Shown: positions 1 through 5,637, counted from the first letter of the stretch. The stretch: 5,792 nt of DNA from an uncultured Polyangiaceae bacterium (GCA_938004815.1 CALKVR010000148.1:1-5792), one strand, 5' to 3'. The notes: generated from the letters alone by a model not told the origin. Made by a program: numbers and translations.

Positions 1-2540
1 GAGCCGATGAAGTAGAGGGCGGTCTGGAGGCGCCAGGTGACCTGGTTCACCGTGCCGACGTGCTGGCCGTTGCCTTGCTCGATCGCGCTGGGCGTCGGAT
101 CGATCATCCCGTAGCGAAGGTTGACCGCGCCCGGCATGTCCTCCCACGGCATGCGCGCGGGGGTGTAGTCGTTGGGGACGGCCGGATCGAAGCCCGGCAT
201 CTGCGAGAAGTCGGTGTAGTAGACGGTGTTACGCCCGCGGGCCGCCATCGCCCCGGCGAGGTGCCCGGCGGCGAGGTGGAAGTTGAAGATGTCGCGCAGG
301 CCGCCGTCGGTCCACAGATCGATGCGGTCGAGCGCCTCGTCCGTCATGTCGCCGCCCGGGACGCCCTCGACGTCGCCGCGCACGATGGCGCCCGGGTCGT
401 GCGACCACATGCGCGCGAGGCCGCGCGACGCGTTGAACACGCCGTCGCCCTCGCCGACGTCGTAGCCCTCACCCGGGTTGTTCCAGCCGCCGGCGGGCTG
501 CTGCAGCGTGCCGGGGACGCCGTCCATGCCGTCGTCCTCGAAGGGCTCGCCGAGCTCGTAGCGGTAGTTGTTCTCGAGCCCGCGCGGGTTGTACTGGGCC
601 TGGTAGTCGTCGCCCGACGGGTCCTCGTTCACGCCGAGCACGTAGCCGAGCTCGTCGACCGAGAGCAGGCCGTCGGGGCCGGCGTCGGCCCACACCTCGT
701 GACCGCTCTTGATGATGGGCTCGAGCTCGTCGCGAACGCCGTTGCCGTTGTAGTCGACGGCGAGCGCGACCTCGAGCGGGTAGTCGTTGGGCCCGGCCGC
801 TTTCCACGTGTTCGCCCAAGGCGTCTCGGCCTCGGTCGTCGGGGTGCCGTCGCAGACGGTGATGACGGGGAAGGTGCCGTCGGGGTTGAACTCGTCGTCG
901 AAGTAGTTCTGGAGCACGAGCGTGTTGGCGCACCGCTCGCCGGGGCAGGTGTCGGCGATCTCTTCTTGCAGAGGTTTGTTCGGATCGTTGTCGATCGGGT
1001 CGACCCAGACCGAGCACTCGCTCGTCGCGCGGTCGCCGTACACGCTCGGGTGGTCGGGCGGCACGCCGGGGGGCAGGTTCTCGCCGCCGGGCGAGAGGTT
1101 GTCGCCGTTGGGGTTGCCCATCAAGAGGGCCAGGTCGCGGAAGATCTGCGAGTACTCTTGCCTGGGGAACCCGCCGCCGGTGCCGGTGCGGGGGAACTCG
1201 TTCCACCAGGTCAGGAACGTCTGGGGGTGCTCGTACGGCTCCTCGGGCTTGGGCAGGAGCGTGCAGCGGCCGGGGTAGTCGGCCGTGATGCCCATGCAGG
1301 TCTCGTCGGGCTGGCACGCCGCGTCGCTCTGGCACTCGACGCGCGTGAGGGGGATATCGGCGAGAACGGTGCCCGGAGCGATCGGTCGAAAACCGGCGAG
1401 GTGGTTGCGCTCGATGTAGTGGAGGAGCCACGACCAGCTGGCGGGCCCGCCGAGCGGCGCGATGACGTCGAACTTGTCGTGGTGACGCAGGCCGAACATG
1501 CTCGAGCCCATGCCGCCCATCGAGACGCCGGTGACGCCGCGGTGGGTGAGGCGGCGCTTGACGACGCGGGTGCCTGCGTCGGCGCGGACGGCCAGCTGAT
1601 ACGTGCCGAGGCGGGGCGCCTTGAAGCTCAGCGCCCAGCGGCCGTCTTTCTCCACGAACCGCGGGTCGGCGATGGGCACCACGCGCGGCTCTTTGAAGGC
1701 GGGGCCGCTGTACAGCATCGAGAGGTGCCGCAGGCGCGCGCGTGACGGCATGAGGGCGGGGTTCACGGGCACGCTGAGGACGATGTCGCGCTTGAACGCG
1801 AGGGCGGCGGGCCCGAACTGGATGGGGGGGCCGAGCGCGACATAGCCTGACGGTACCGTCATCGTGCCGCAGGCGATGTCGGCGGCGAATGGCTCGACCC
1901 GCCAGAGAAAGCTGCCCTCTTCGGGCTTGTTGGCGCCCTTTTGAACGCCGATCGCCGCGCCGGCGAGCCCGCCCGAACCGGCCAGCGTCTCGTCCTCGAG
2001 CAGCTCGGGGTCCGAGGCCGTGCCGTCGCAGGTGGGCACCGCCGGGTCGAGCACCACCACGTCGAGCGTGGCGGTGGCGTCGGTGCCGTCGCCGCGTGGA
2101 ATCGCGGCCGTGAGGCTGTAGCGCCCCGGAGCCGTCGCGCCGGGGAGGTCGAACGACACCTCGCTCTTGTAGAGCGTGACCGACTGGGCAGCCGGCGCGG
2201 GGAGGGCGGCGGGGTCGCTGGACGTAAAGGTGATCGCCGTATCGGCGCAGAAGTCGGGCTCGACGATGACCTTGACCTTGCGCGTCGTGCAGTCGGTCGC
2301 GCCGGTCGCGCACGCGGGGAGGAACACCTGCCCGGGGCTGAACCGCAGCCGGACCGATGTCGACTGCGGCGTCGTGCAGATGTCGCCAGGGCGCAGCTCG
2401 GGCTGGAACCCGCCGCCACCACCGGGGTTGCCGTCGTCGCCGCACCCGCCCGTCGTGGCGAGGAGCGCAGAGGGCGCGGCCAGGAGTAGGACCAAGCCGG
2501 CACGCCGGCGGCGAAGAGCAGGGTAGGTTTTTGCGGGCAC
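1..2540 (-). CDS. Large lipoprotein with an alpha/beta-hydrolase (esterase-like) domain, partial at the left edge
   Basis: The frame is open from a GTG at 2540 to the edge (846 codons seen); third positions are strongly G/C. GTG is preceded by GGAG at 2549-2546, 5 nt away. A basic-hydrophobic signal peptide ends in TTGGC with Cys33, an imperfect lipobox followed by GDDGNPGGGGG, so a lipid-anchored surface protein is likely. Residues about 45-165 look like a beta-rich Ig-like domain. GVSMGGMGS gives nucleophile Ser340, and PLGGP follows, as in PF00756-type esterases. A four-Cys segment (Cys403-Cys426, CQSDAACQPDETC) and two EF-hand-like loops (from Asp596, DYNGNGVRDELE, and from Asp619, DAGPDGLLSVDE) come next. 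WTDGGLRD (Asp750) and GQHVGT (His827) are my candidates for acid and base. Substrate is unknown. It is the last visible gene of a three-lipoprotein run, 43 nt after its neighbour. The C terminus lies outside the window. Confidence 0.9.
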   Translation of the reverse strand, partial: MPAKTYPALRRRRAGLVLLLAAPSALLATTGGCGDDGNPGGGGGFQPELRPGDICTTPQSTSVRLRFSPGQVFLPACATGATDCTTRKVKVIVEPDFCADTAITFTSSDPAALPAPAAQSVTLYKSEVSFDLPGATAPGRYSLTAAIPRGDGTDATATLDVVVLDPAVPTCDGTASDPELLEDETLAGSGGLAGAAIGVQKGANKPEEGSFLWRVEPFAADIACGTMTVPSGYVALGPPIQFGPAALAFKRDIVLSVPVNPALMPSRARLRHLSMLYSGPAFKEPRVVPIADPRFVEKDGRWALSFKAPRLGTYQLAVRADAGTRVVKRRLTHRGVTGVSMGGMGSSMFGLRHHDKFDVIAPLGGPASWSWLLHYIERNHLAGFRPIAPGTVLADIPLTRVECQSDAACQPDETCMGITADYPGRCTLLPKPEEPYEHPQTFLTWWNEFPRTGTGGGFPRQEYSQIFRDLALLMGNPNGDNLSPGGENLPPGVPPDHPSVYGDRATSECSVWVDPIDNDPNKPLQEEIADTCPGERCANTLVLQNYFDDEFNPDGTFPVITVCDGTPTTEAETPWANTWKAAGPNDYPLEVALAVDYNGNGVRDELEPIIKSGHEVWADAGPDGLLSVDELGYVLGVNEDPSGDDYQAQYNPRGLENNYRYELGEPFEDDGMDGVPGTLQQPAGGWNNPGEGYDVGEGDGVFNASRGLARMWSHDPGAIVRGDVEGVPGGDMTDEALDRIDLWTDGGLRDIFNFHLAAGHLAGAMAARGRNTVYYTDFSQMPGFDPAVPNDYTPARMPWEDMPGAVNLRYGMIDPTPSAIEQGNGQHVGTVNQVTWRLQTALYFIG

Positions 2541-2543
2541 GGC

Positions 2544-2560
2544 GACTCCGAAAAGGAGCC
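2544..2560 (-). promoter_or_regulatory. Small hairpin covering the ribosome-binding site of the large lipoprotein gene
   Basis: On the minus strand GGCTCC (2560-2555) can pair with GGAGTC (2549-2544) across TTTTC, with five Watson-Crick pairs and one G-U pair. The 3' arm contains the GGAG that serves the GTG start at 2540. A six-pair hairpin is not rare in GC-rich DNA, so a regulatory role is only possible. Confidence 0.4.
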
Positions 2561-2583
2561 GTCAGGTTACCGCAAAAGCCGGG

Positions 2584-3198
2584 CTACCGGGGCAGCTTCA
2601 CGCCGTCGAAGAAGGCCTTGGCCTCGGACGGGCTCCACCGGTTCGCGTCGTAGGCGCCGAGGAGCGAGTAGGCGCTCACCTTCCCGTCCTCGAGCCCACG
2701 TGTGTCGCAGATGATGCGCATCGCGCCGCGCATCGGGACCGGCTCGCAGTTGAAGGTCACGTCGCGAGCAGGGATGGTCGAGACCGTCATCCCGACGTTC
2801 TGGATCGGCAGACAGCCGAGGTCGGACAGCGTGCGCTCGACGATCCCCTCGATCGCTCGGTCACAGTCGTACTCGTCTGCGCCTTGGAGCTCCATGCGTG
2901 TGAGCACGTGAGCGTGGTGGTCGTCGCTGGCGACGACTCGCGTCGCCTCGAGGAAGAGCCCGTCCGAGATCATTCCCTTTCGTTTCTCGACCTCCGGGGT
3001 CGCGAAGAACCGGGCTTCGAGCCCCGCGTCGCGGTACGTGTAGATCTGAGACGACGGCGCTGCGACGGGCTTCTCGACCCGTCCCCGGGCCCCCCCCACC
3101 TCGGGTTCGGGGGGAGCCGACGCGGAGCACGCGACGAGCGCACCGGCGATGAGCAGGAGTGATGTGCGACGGGCGGTCTCGGCGTGAGGGGACTGCAT
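2584..3198 (-). CDS. Predicted lipoprotein of unknown function, 204 aa
   Basis: The protein starts MQSPHAETARRTSLLLIAG and has a good lipobox, LVAC, with Cys24. Ser and Ala follow the Cys, so by the usual Asp+2 rule there is no inner-membrane retention signal; whether that rule holds in myxobacteria is uncertain. A Pro/Glu/Gly/Arg linker (about 25-50) leads to a compact domain with four Cys (in YDC, LGC, FNC and IIC), enough for two disulfides. The domain begins with a YTYRDAGLEARFF segment and ends with a helical SPSEAKAFFDGVKL segment. I do not recognise a named family. The ATG has only a weak GGA about 12 nt upstream, and no other start fits the signal peptide. It begins 21 nt after the small Cys-rich lipoprotein and ends 43 nt before the large esterase-like one, so co-transcription is likely. 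The linker contains a G8 tract on the coding strand. Confidence 0.88.
   Translation of the reverse strand: MQSPHAETARRTSLLLIAGALVACSASAPPEPEVGGARGRVEKPVAAPSSQIYTYRDAGLEARFFATPEVEKRKGMISDGLFLEATRVVASDDHHAHVLTRMELQGADEYDCDRAIEGIVERTLSDLGCLPIQNVGMTVSTIPARDVTFNCEPVPMRGAMRIICDTRGLEDGKVSAYSLLGAYDANRWSPSEAKAFFDGVKLPR
3090..3097. repeat. Eight-base C/G homopolymer inside a lipoprotein gene
   Basis: The plus strand has eight consecutive C, read as G8 in the coding strand of the 204-aa lipoprotein, just after its lipobox (codons for VGGA). A G6 run at 3109-3114 lies nearby. Such tracts can slip during replication and would frameshift the gene before its main domain. Only one allele is visible, so phase variation is not shown. 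Confidence 0.6.
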
Positions 3199-3219
3199 GC
3201 TGCTGGGTCCGTCGGCGGT

Positions 3220-3618
3220 TCAGTCGAGGCAGAGTTGGCCGCTCGTGCACTGAACCGAGCGCTCGAGCACATCGACGGCCATGCCGACGCCGCCGCAATC
3301 CTGGTTCTGGATCTCGTCGAGGCACTCGGACAGATCGGTCTTCGAGACGCCATACTCGCAGTCGGCGAGGTCGCCCTTGCGGTCCTGGCGCTCCGTCGTC
3401 ATGCAGTGGCTCTGGTCCTTGTACTCGGCCGTGCCGCCGATGTTGCCGCACCGCTGCTCGTAGTTGCAACGCGCGGTGGCGATGCGCTCGACGGCGTCCT
3501 CTGCGCTGGTGCCTTGAAGCTGCACGCCGCTCGGCCCCTCCGCGTCTCGCTCCGACGTGCACGAAGCGGCCAGGATGCCGGCGCTGATCAAGACGAAAGC
3601 TGCGCTGATGGATTTCAT
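3220..3618 (-). CDS. Small Cys-rich lipoprotein, DUF6184-like, 132 aa
   Basis: I chose the ATG at 3618 over a longer in-frame ATG at 3663. GGAGGAA at 3633-3627 lies 8 nt upstream of it, and it begins a clean signal peptide (MKSISAAFVLISAGILAASC, lipid Cys20). The mature part has eight cysteines (51, 57, 72, 87, 99, 108, 124, 130), an even number, consistent with four disulfides outside the cytoplasm. The pattern of RC-x5-C, then HC, DC, EC, DC, QC and LC near the end resembles what I recall of DUF6184, a myxobacterial lipoprotein family. That match is from memory. Molecular function is unknown. It is the first gene of the minus-strand lipoprotein run and faces the divergent intergenic region. 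Confidence 0.88.
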   Translation of the reverse strand: MKSISAAFVLISAGILAASCTSERDAEGPSGVQLQGTSAEDAVERIATARCNYEQRCGNIGGTAEYKDQSHCMTTERQDRKGDLADCEYGVSKTDLSECLDEIQNQDCGGVGMAVDVLERSVQCTSGQLCLD

Positions 3619-3809
3619 GTTCGCGGTTCCTCCGGCGCCCAACCTTGGCAAGGCGCGGGCCAAGGCGACGCCGGCTGGTCTTTGCGGATGCGAGCGGGGT
3701 TCGTCCTCGCGCGCGCGTGACAGAAAGCGCGATCGTGCGGAGTTGGCGCGACCGTAGCTCGCGTTCCGGCGCCGAGTGGCGGGACACGATCATTGCAACG
3801 AAGGGTTTC
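3619..3809. promoter_or_regulatory. Divergent intergenic region
   Basis: This 191-bp stretch lies between the minus-strand lipoprotein run and the plus-strand series and must hold promoters for at least one of them. It contains the GGAGGAA ribosome-binding site for the left gene (3627-3633), a perfect 7-bp inverted repeat (3643-3665), an alternating CG stretch near 3707-3717, and a distant 7-bp pair GATCGTG (3731-3737) / CACGATC (3785-3791). I could not identify a convincing -35/-10 or -24/-12 promoter on either strand. Open frames crossing it look like upstream extensions of the true genes. Confidence 0.55.
3643..3665. repeat. Perfect 7-bp inverted repeat upstream of the lipoprotein run
   Basis: CCTTGGC (3643-3649) and GCCAAGG (3659-3665) are exact reverse complements separated by 9 nt. 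The element sits about 25-47 nt before the ATG at 3618. It could be a leader hairpin or an operator for a dimeric regulator. No T-run follows on either strand, so it is not an evident intrinsic terminator. Confidence 0.55.
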
Positions 3810-4040
3810 ATGCGAACCACTCCCGTTCTGGTTGTCACCTCTCTCTTGGCGGTCGCGGTGTTTGCTGCGACGAGCGAAGGATCGACGGCAGAAGACCCGC
3901 TCGGCGACGGCGGTGCAGATGTCGGCCTCGCGGCCGTCACCAGCGTGAGCGTCAGCGCCTCGAGCGTGACGACGGTGACCGCCTCGACGGTCGCTACGAC
4001 GACGACATCGTCAGCTTCCGGTCGGACCGTGGTGGAGTGA
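3810..4040 (+). CDS. Small predicted secreted Ser/Thr/Val-rich protein, 76 aa
   Basis: The ATG at 3810 follows a modest GAAGG (3800-3804). The product opens with MRTTPVLVVTSLLAVAVFAA, a plausible signal peptide with probable cleavage after the VFA/FAA segment and no lipobox Cys. An acidic Gly-containing segment (TAEDPLGDGGADVG) follows. The remaining 36 residues or so are almost entirely Ser, Thr, Val and Ala (TSVSVSASSVTTVTASTV and onward). There are no cysteines and no recognisable fold. Such a tail could be an extended or glycosylated surface stalk, but that is speculation. It is the first plus-strand gene after the divergent region and ends 63 nt before the first GlsB-type gene. A longer in-frame ATG at 3645 exists but would bury the signal peptide. 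Its small size and biased composition keep confidence moderate. Confidence 0.62.
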   Translation: MRTTPVLVVTSLLAVAVFAATSEGSTAEDPLGDGGADVGLAAVTSVSVSASSVTTVTASTVATTTTSSASGRTVVE

Positions 4041-4086
4041 GGCAGGCGTGGCGCATCGCCTCGCGCTGCTGGATCACCAGTTGCAA

Positions 4087-4121
4087 GAACGAGAGCAACC
4101 ATCATGACGTTGCTCTCGTTC
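4087..4121 (+). promoter_or_regulatory. Perfect 13-bp stem-loop enclosing a start codon
   Basis: GAACGAGAGCAAC (4087-4099) and GTTGCTCTCGTTC (4109-4121) are exact reverse complements with a 9-nt loop, CATCATGAC. The loop holds the ATG (4104-4106) of the first GlsB-type gene. The only ribosome-binding-like sequence (GAGAG, 4091-4095) is in the 5' arm, and the codons for LLSF form the 3' arm. Upstream GTTGC (4080-4084) could pair instead with GCAAC (4095-4099), a weaker alternative fold. No T-run follows, so it is not a standard terminator. Confidence 0.8.
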
Positions 4122-4391
4122 CTGTTCTTGCTCTTCGTCGCGGGTGTGTGCGGCGCGATCGCACAGTCGATCGTCGGCTACACGCACGCGGGTTGCCTGG
4201 GCTCGATCGCGCTCGGATTCATCGGCGCGCTGCTCGGCGTGTTCATCGCCCGCGGCCTCGGCCTGCCGGAGGTGTTCACCATGGAGATCGGCGGAACGCA
4301 TTTTCCGGTGGTCTGGAGCATTGCGGGGGCTTCGCTGTTCGTTGCCATACTGAGCCTGTTCACGCGCCGCCGGTATTACCGAGCCGTCTGA
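4104..4391 (+). CDS. GlsB/YeaQ/YmgE-family stress-response membrane protein (first copy), 95 aa
   Basis: The protein has three hydrophobic spans (about residues 3-21, 29-51, 66-86) joined by short Gly-rich turns and ends in a basic tail (FTRRRYYRAV). Segments such as GAIAQSIVG, CLGSIALGFIGALLG and SIAGASLFVAIL fit the small transglycosylase-associated / GlsB family (PF04226), whose members are usually about 80-90 aa inner-membrane proteins. Family members are stress-induced in several bacteria, but their biochemical activity is not established. The second span is followed by an unusual polar insert (LPEVFTMEIGGTHFPV) before span three. The ATG lies inside a perfect hairpin and has only weak GAGAG upstream, so poor or conditional translation is expected. 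It lies 68 nt before the ferritin-like gene, and a paralogue lies about 630 bp downstream. Confidence 0.9.
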   Translation: MTLLSFLFLLFVAGVCGAIAQSIVGYTHAGCLGSIALGFIGALLGVFIARGLGLPEVFTMEIGGTHFPVVWSIAGASLFVAILSLFTRRRYYRAV

Positions 4392-4431
4392 GGCGTGAGC
4401 GTGGGGGGAGGGGATGGCATCCGGGATGCAG

Positions 4432-4450
4432 CCTCTCGGGAGCGGAGAGG
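4432..4450 (+). promoter_or_regulatory. Hairpin covering the ribosome-binding site of the ferritin-like gene
   Basis: CCTCTC (4432-4437) pairs exactly with GAGAGG (4445-4450) over a 7-nt loop. The 3' arm is most of the GGAGAGG ribosome-binding site of the ATG at 4460. A second small hairpin, GCATC (4417-4421) / GATGC (4425-4429), lies directly upstream, after a G-rich run (4403-4413). Pairing of this strength can occur by chance. Confidence 0.45.
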
Positions 4451-4459
4451 ATCGTCCCC

Positions 4460-4951
4460 ATGCTGCAAGACGAACGAGCGATCGGCGCGCTGAACAAGCT
4501 CATCCAGCTGGACTACGACGCGGCGCAGGCGTACGAGCGCGCCATCTCGCGGATCGAGAACGATGGGATCAGGAGGGAGCTCCAATCGTTCAAGCGCGAT
4601 CACGAGCGCCATATCGTCACGCTGAGCGATTGTGTCCGAGATCTCGGCGGCGTCCCGATCGAGCTGCGCCGCGACGTGAAGGGCATGTTGCTCGAGGGCC
4701 TCACTGTCGTTCGTAGCATCGCCGGAATCGAGGGGGCGCTGAAGGCGATACGCACGAACGAGGAGATCACCAACGTGGTGTACGACGAGGCGTCTCGGGT
4801 TTCGATGCCACCCGGCGTGCGCGACGTCGTGGAGCAGAATCGAGACGACGAGCATCGTCACCTTTCGTACATCCAGCGCGTGATCGCACAGATCACGTGG
4901 AGCCGCCGCGCCCCGCGCCCGCCGGAAAGGCCATCGAGCCCGCGCATGTGA
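4460..4951 (+). CDS. Ferritin-like four-helix-bundle protein (DUF2383/PA2169-like), 163 aa
   Basis: The ATG at 4460 follows GGAGAGG with 9-nt spacing; an open frame extends far upstream without coding character. The chain has two helical hairpins. The first pairs LNKLIQLDYDAAQAYERAI (Tyr25-Glu26) with FKRDHERHI (His48, His51). The second pairs an IEGALKAIRTNEEI helix (Glu101/102, Glu110) with RDDEHRHLSYIQ, which has an ExxH pair (Glu131, His134). These positions resemble di-iron ferritin-like bundles, and LNKLIQL with SDCVRDLGG resembles DUF2383-type proteins. Metal binding is inferred. There is no signal peptide, so it is cytoplasmic. A Pro/Arg-rich tail (148-163) follows the bundle. It sits between two GlsB-type genes, which supports a stress role. 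Confidence 0.87.
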   Translation: MLQDERAIGALNKLIQLDYDAAQAYERAISRIENDGIRRELQSFKRDHERHIVTLSDCVRDLGGVPIELRRDVKGMLLEGLTVVRSIAGIEGALKAIRTNEEITNVVYDEASRVSMPPGVRDVVEQNRDDEHRHLSYIQRVIAQITWSRRAPRPPERPSSPRM

Positions 4952-4983
4952 GCGGCAGGCTATTTGCTCCTCTTCTTCTCAGC

Positions 4984-5001
4984 CTTCGGTCATCGCCGAA
5001 G
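4984..5001 (+). promoter_or_regulatory. Leader hairpin before the second GlsB-type gene
   Basis: CTTCGG (4984-4989) and CCGAAG (4996-5001) form an exact 6-bp stem with a 6-nt loop, ending 5 nt before the AAGGAG ribosome-binding site (5006-5011). A pyrimidine tract upstream offers CTCCT (4967-4971), complementary to AGGAG (5007-5011), and TCTCAG (4977-4982), complementary to CTGAGA (5014-5019), so the leader could adopt alternative folds. No T-run follows the hairpin, arguing against a terminator. Confidence 0.45.
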
Positions 5002-5020
5002 AACCAAGGAGAACTGAGAC

Positions 5021-5284
5021 ATGGGCATCATTGCGTTCATTCTGTTCGGCTTCGTCGTTGGGCTCATCGCGCGAGCGTTGATGCCGGGCCCGCAGCGCCT
5101 CGGGCTGGCGATGACCACGGTGCTGGGCGTGGTCGGCTCGTTCGTCGGAGGCTTCCTCGGGAGCCTCATCTCGGACCGATCGATCTTCGACCTGCACGCG
5201 GCCGGCTTCCTCGGGAGCATCGTCGGCGCGCTGGTCGTCTTGTTCGTCGTGGGCGCCGGCATGCGTCGCCGCCTCGTCGTCTGA
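5021..5284 (+). CDS. GlsB/YeaQ/YmgE-family stress-response membrane protein (second copy), 87 aa
   Basis: This is a canonical-length family member with three predicted spans (about 2-20, 29-50, 59-80). It carries the typical motifs GLIARALMPGPQ, VLGVVGSFVGGFLGS and HAAGFLGSIVGALVVLF, and a short basic end (RRRLVV). A good AAGGAG lies 9 nt before the ATG. It is more canonical than the first copy: the Arg/Met/Pro/Gly loop after span one is present here but replaced in the other. The two therefore look like diverged paralogues rather than a recent duplication. Its stop codon (5282-5284) abuts the ribosome-binding site of the next gene, which starts 11 nt later, so the two are almost certainly co-transcribed and perhaps translationally coupled. 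A stress role is taken from the family; no specific activity is known. Confidence 0.93.
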   Translation: MGIIAFILFGFVVGLIARALMPGPQRLGLAMTTVLGVVGSFVGGFLGSLISDRSIFDLHAAGFLGSIVGALVVLFVVGAGMRRRLVV

Positions 5285-5295
5285 AGGAGAGAACA

Positions 5296-5634
5296 ATGAA
5301 GAACATCATCAAGTCGGCCGTCGTCATGGGCGCCGTCGCGGGCGCCAAGCGCGTCTTCGAGGCGATGAAGGAAATCGATGCCGAGCGAGCGCTCGGGTAT
5401 GCCGGGCTCATGCGAAAGCCGGCGTCGAGCTCGCGCTTCGTCTCGGGCGCGGCGTTGACCGTCCTCGGCGCGGCCGCCGGTGCCGGCGCCGTGTGGCTCC
5501 TCACCGGGGGCGGGGCAAAGGTGAAGGAGCAGCTGTCCCGCTACCGGAAGGCCGACGAGGAGCAGCGCGACAAGGACGAGCCCAAGGCACGTAAGCGCGA
5601 CAATGACAGGAACGTCGTGCACGGCGTCTCCTGA
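5296..5634 (+). CDS. YtxH-like single-span membrane protein, 112 aa
   Basis: The ATG at 5296 has a strong AAGGAG (5284-5289) 6 nt upstream, overlapping the stop of the preceding GlsB gene. The N-terminal 45 residues form an amphipathic Ala/Lys segment (MKNIIKSAVVMGAVAGAKRV, then FEAMKEIDAERAL). One transmembrane span follows (about 48-71, Ala/Gly-rich, ending AVWLLTGGG). The rest is a very charged tail (KVKEQLSRYRKADEEQRDKD and on to RDNDRNVVHGVS), likely helical and probably cytoplasmic or periplasmic-facing. A Gly-rich span followed by KVKEQL resembles YtxH-type proteins, but the resemblance is general and no catalytic motif is visible. Tight coupling to a GlsB-type gene suggests a shared envelope-stress role. 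An open frame beginning at 4897 merely extends this one upstream. Confidence 0.86.
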   Translation: MKNIIKSAVVMGAVAGAKRVFEAMKEIDAERALGYAGLMRKPASSSRFVSGAALTVLGAAAGAGAVWLLTGGGAKVKEQLSRYRKADEEQRDKDEPKARKRDNDRNVVHGVS

Positions 5635-5637
5635 CGC

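Noticed and set aside
60..1745. Long plus-strand open frame (561 codons) opposite the large lipoprotein gene
   Set aside because: Its product is a low-complexity Val/Ala/Arg/Gly-rich chain with no domain. The minus-strand frame has G/C third positions, a signal peptide, a hydrolase elbow and EF-hand-like loops, so the plus frame is a GC-driven shadow.
469..2445. Long minus-strand open frame (658 codons) in another phase within the large lipoprotein gene
   Set aside because: The product is dominated by Arg, Pro and Ala without any recognisable motif, and it overlaps the well-supported frame starting at 2540.
3777..3797. Possible sigma-54 promoter (TGGC ... TTGC)
   Set aside because: The distance between the GG and GC elements is 17 nt instead of the required 12, so it does not fit the -24/-12 arrangement.
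2861..4105. Minus-strand open frame of 414 codons spanning the divergent region
   Set aside because: It crosses the two small lipoprotein genes out of frame and is Arg-rich over most of its length; the overlapping frames with signal peptides explain the region better.
4403..4440. Possible G-quadruplex upstream of the ferritin-like gene
   Set aside because: The G runs (G6AG4, then two GGG) would need loops of about 10-12 nt, and the region can form ordinary hairpins instead, so support is too weak to call.
3776..4459. Long upstream extension of the ferritin-like gene frame
   Set aside because: The extension overlaps two better-supported genes in other phases and is Arg-rich. The ATG at 4460 has a ribosome-binding site and begins the helical domain directly.
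4984..5001. Intrinsic terminator between the ferritin-like gene and the second GlsB-type gene
   Set aside because: The stem is only 6 bp and is followed by AACCAAGGAG rather than a T-run; it lies directly before a ribosome-binding site.
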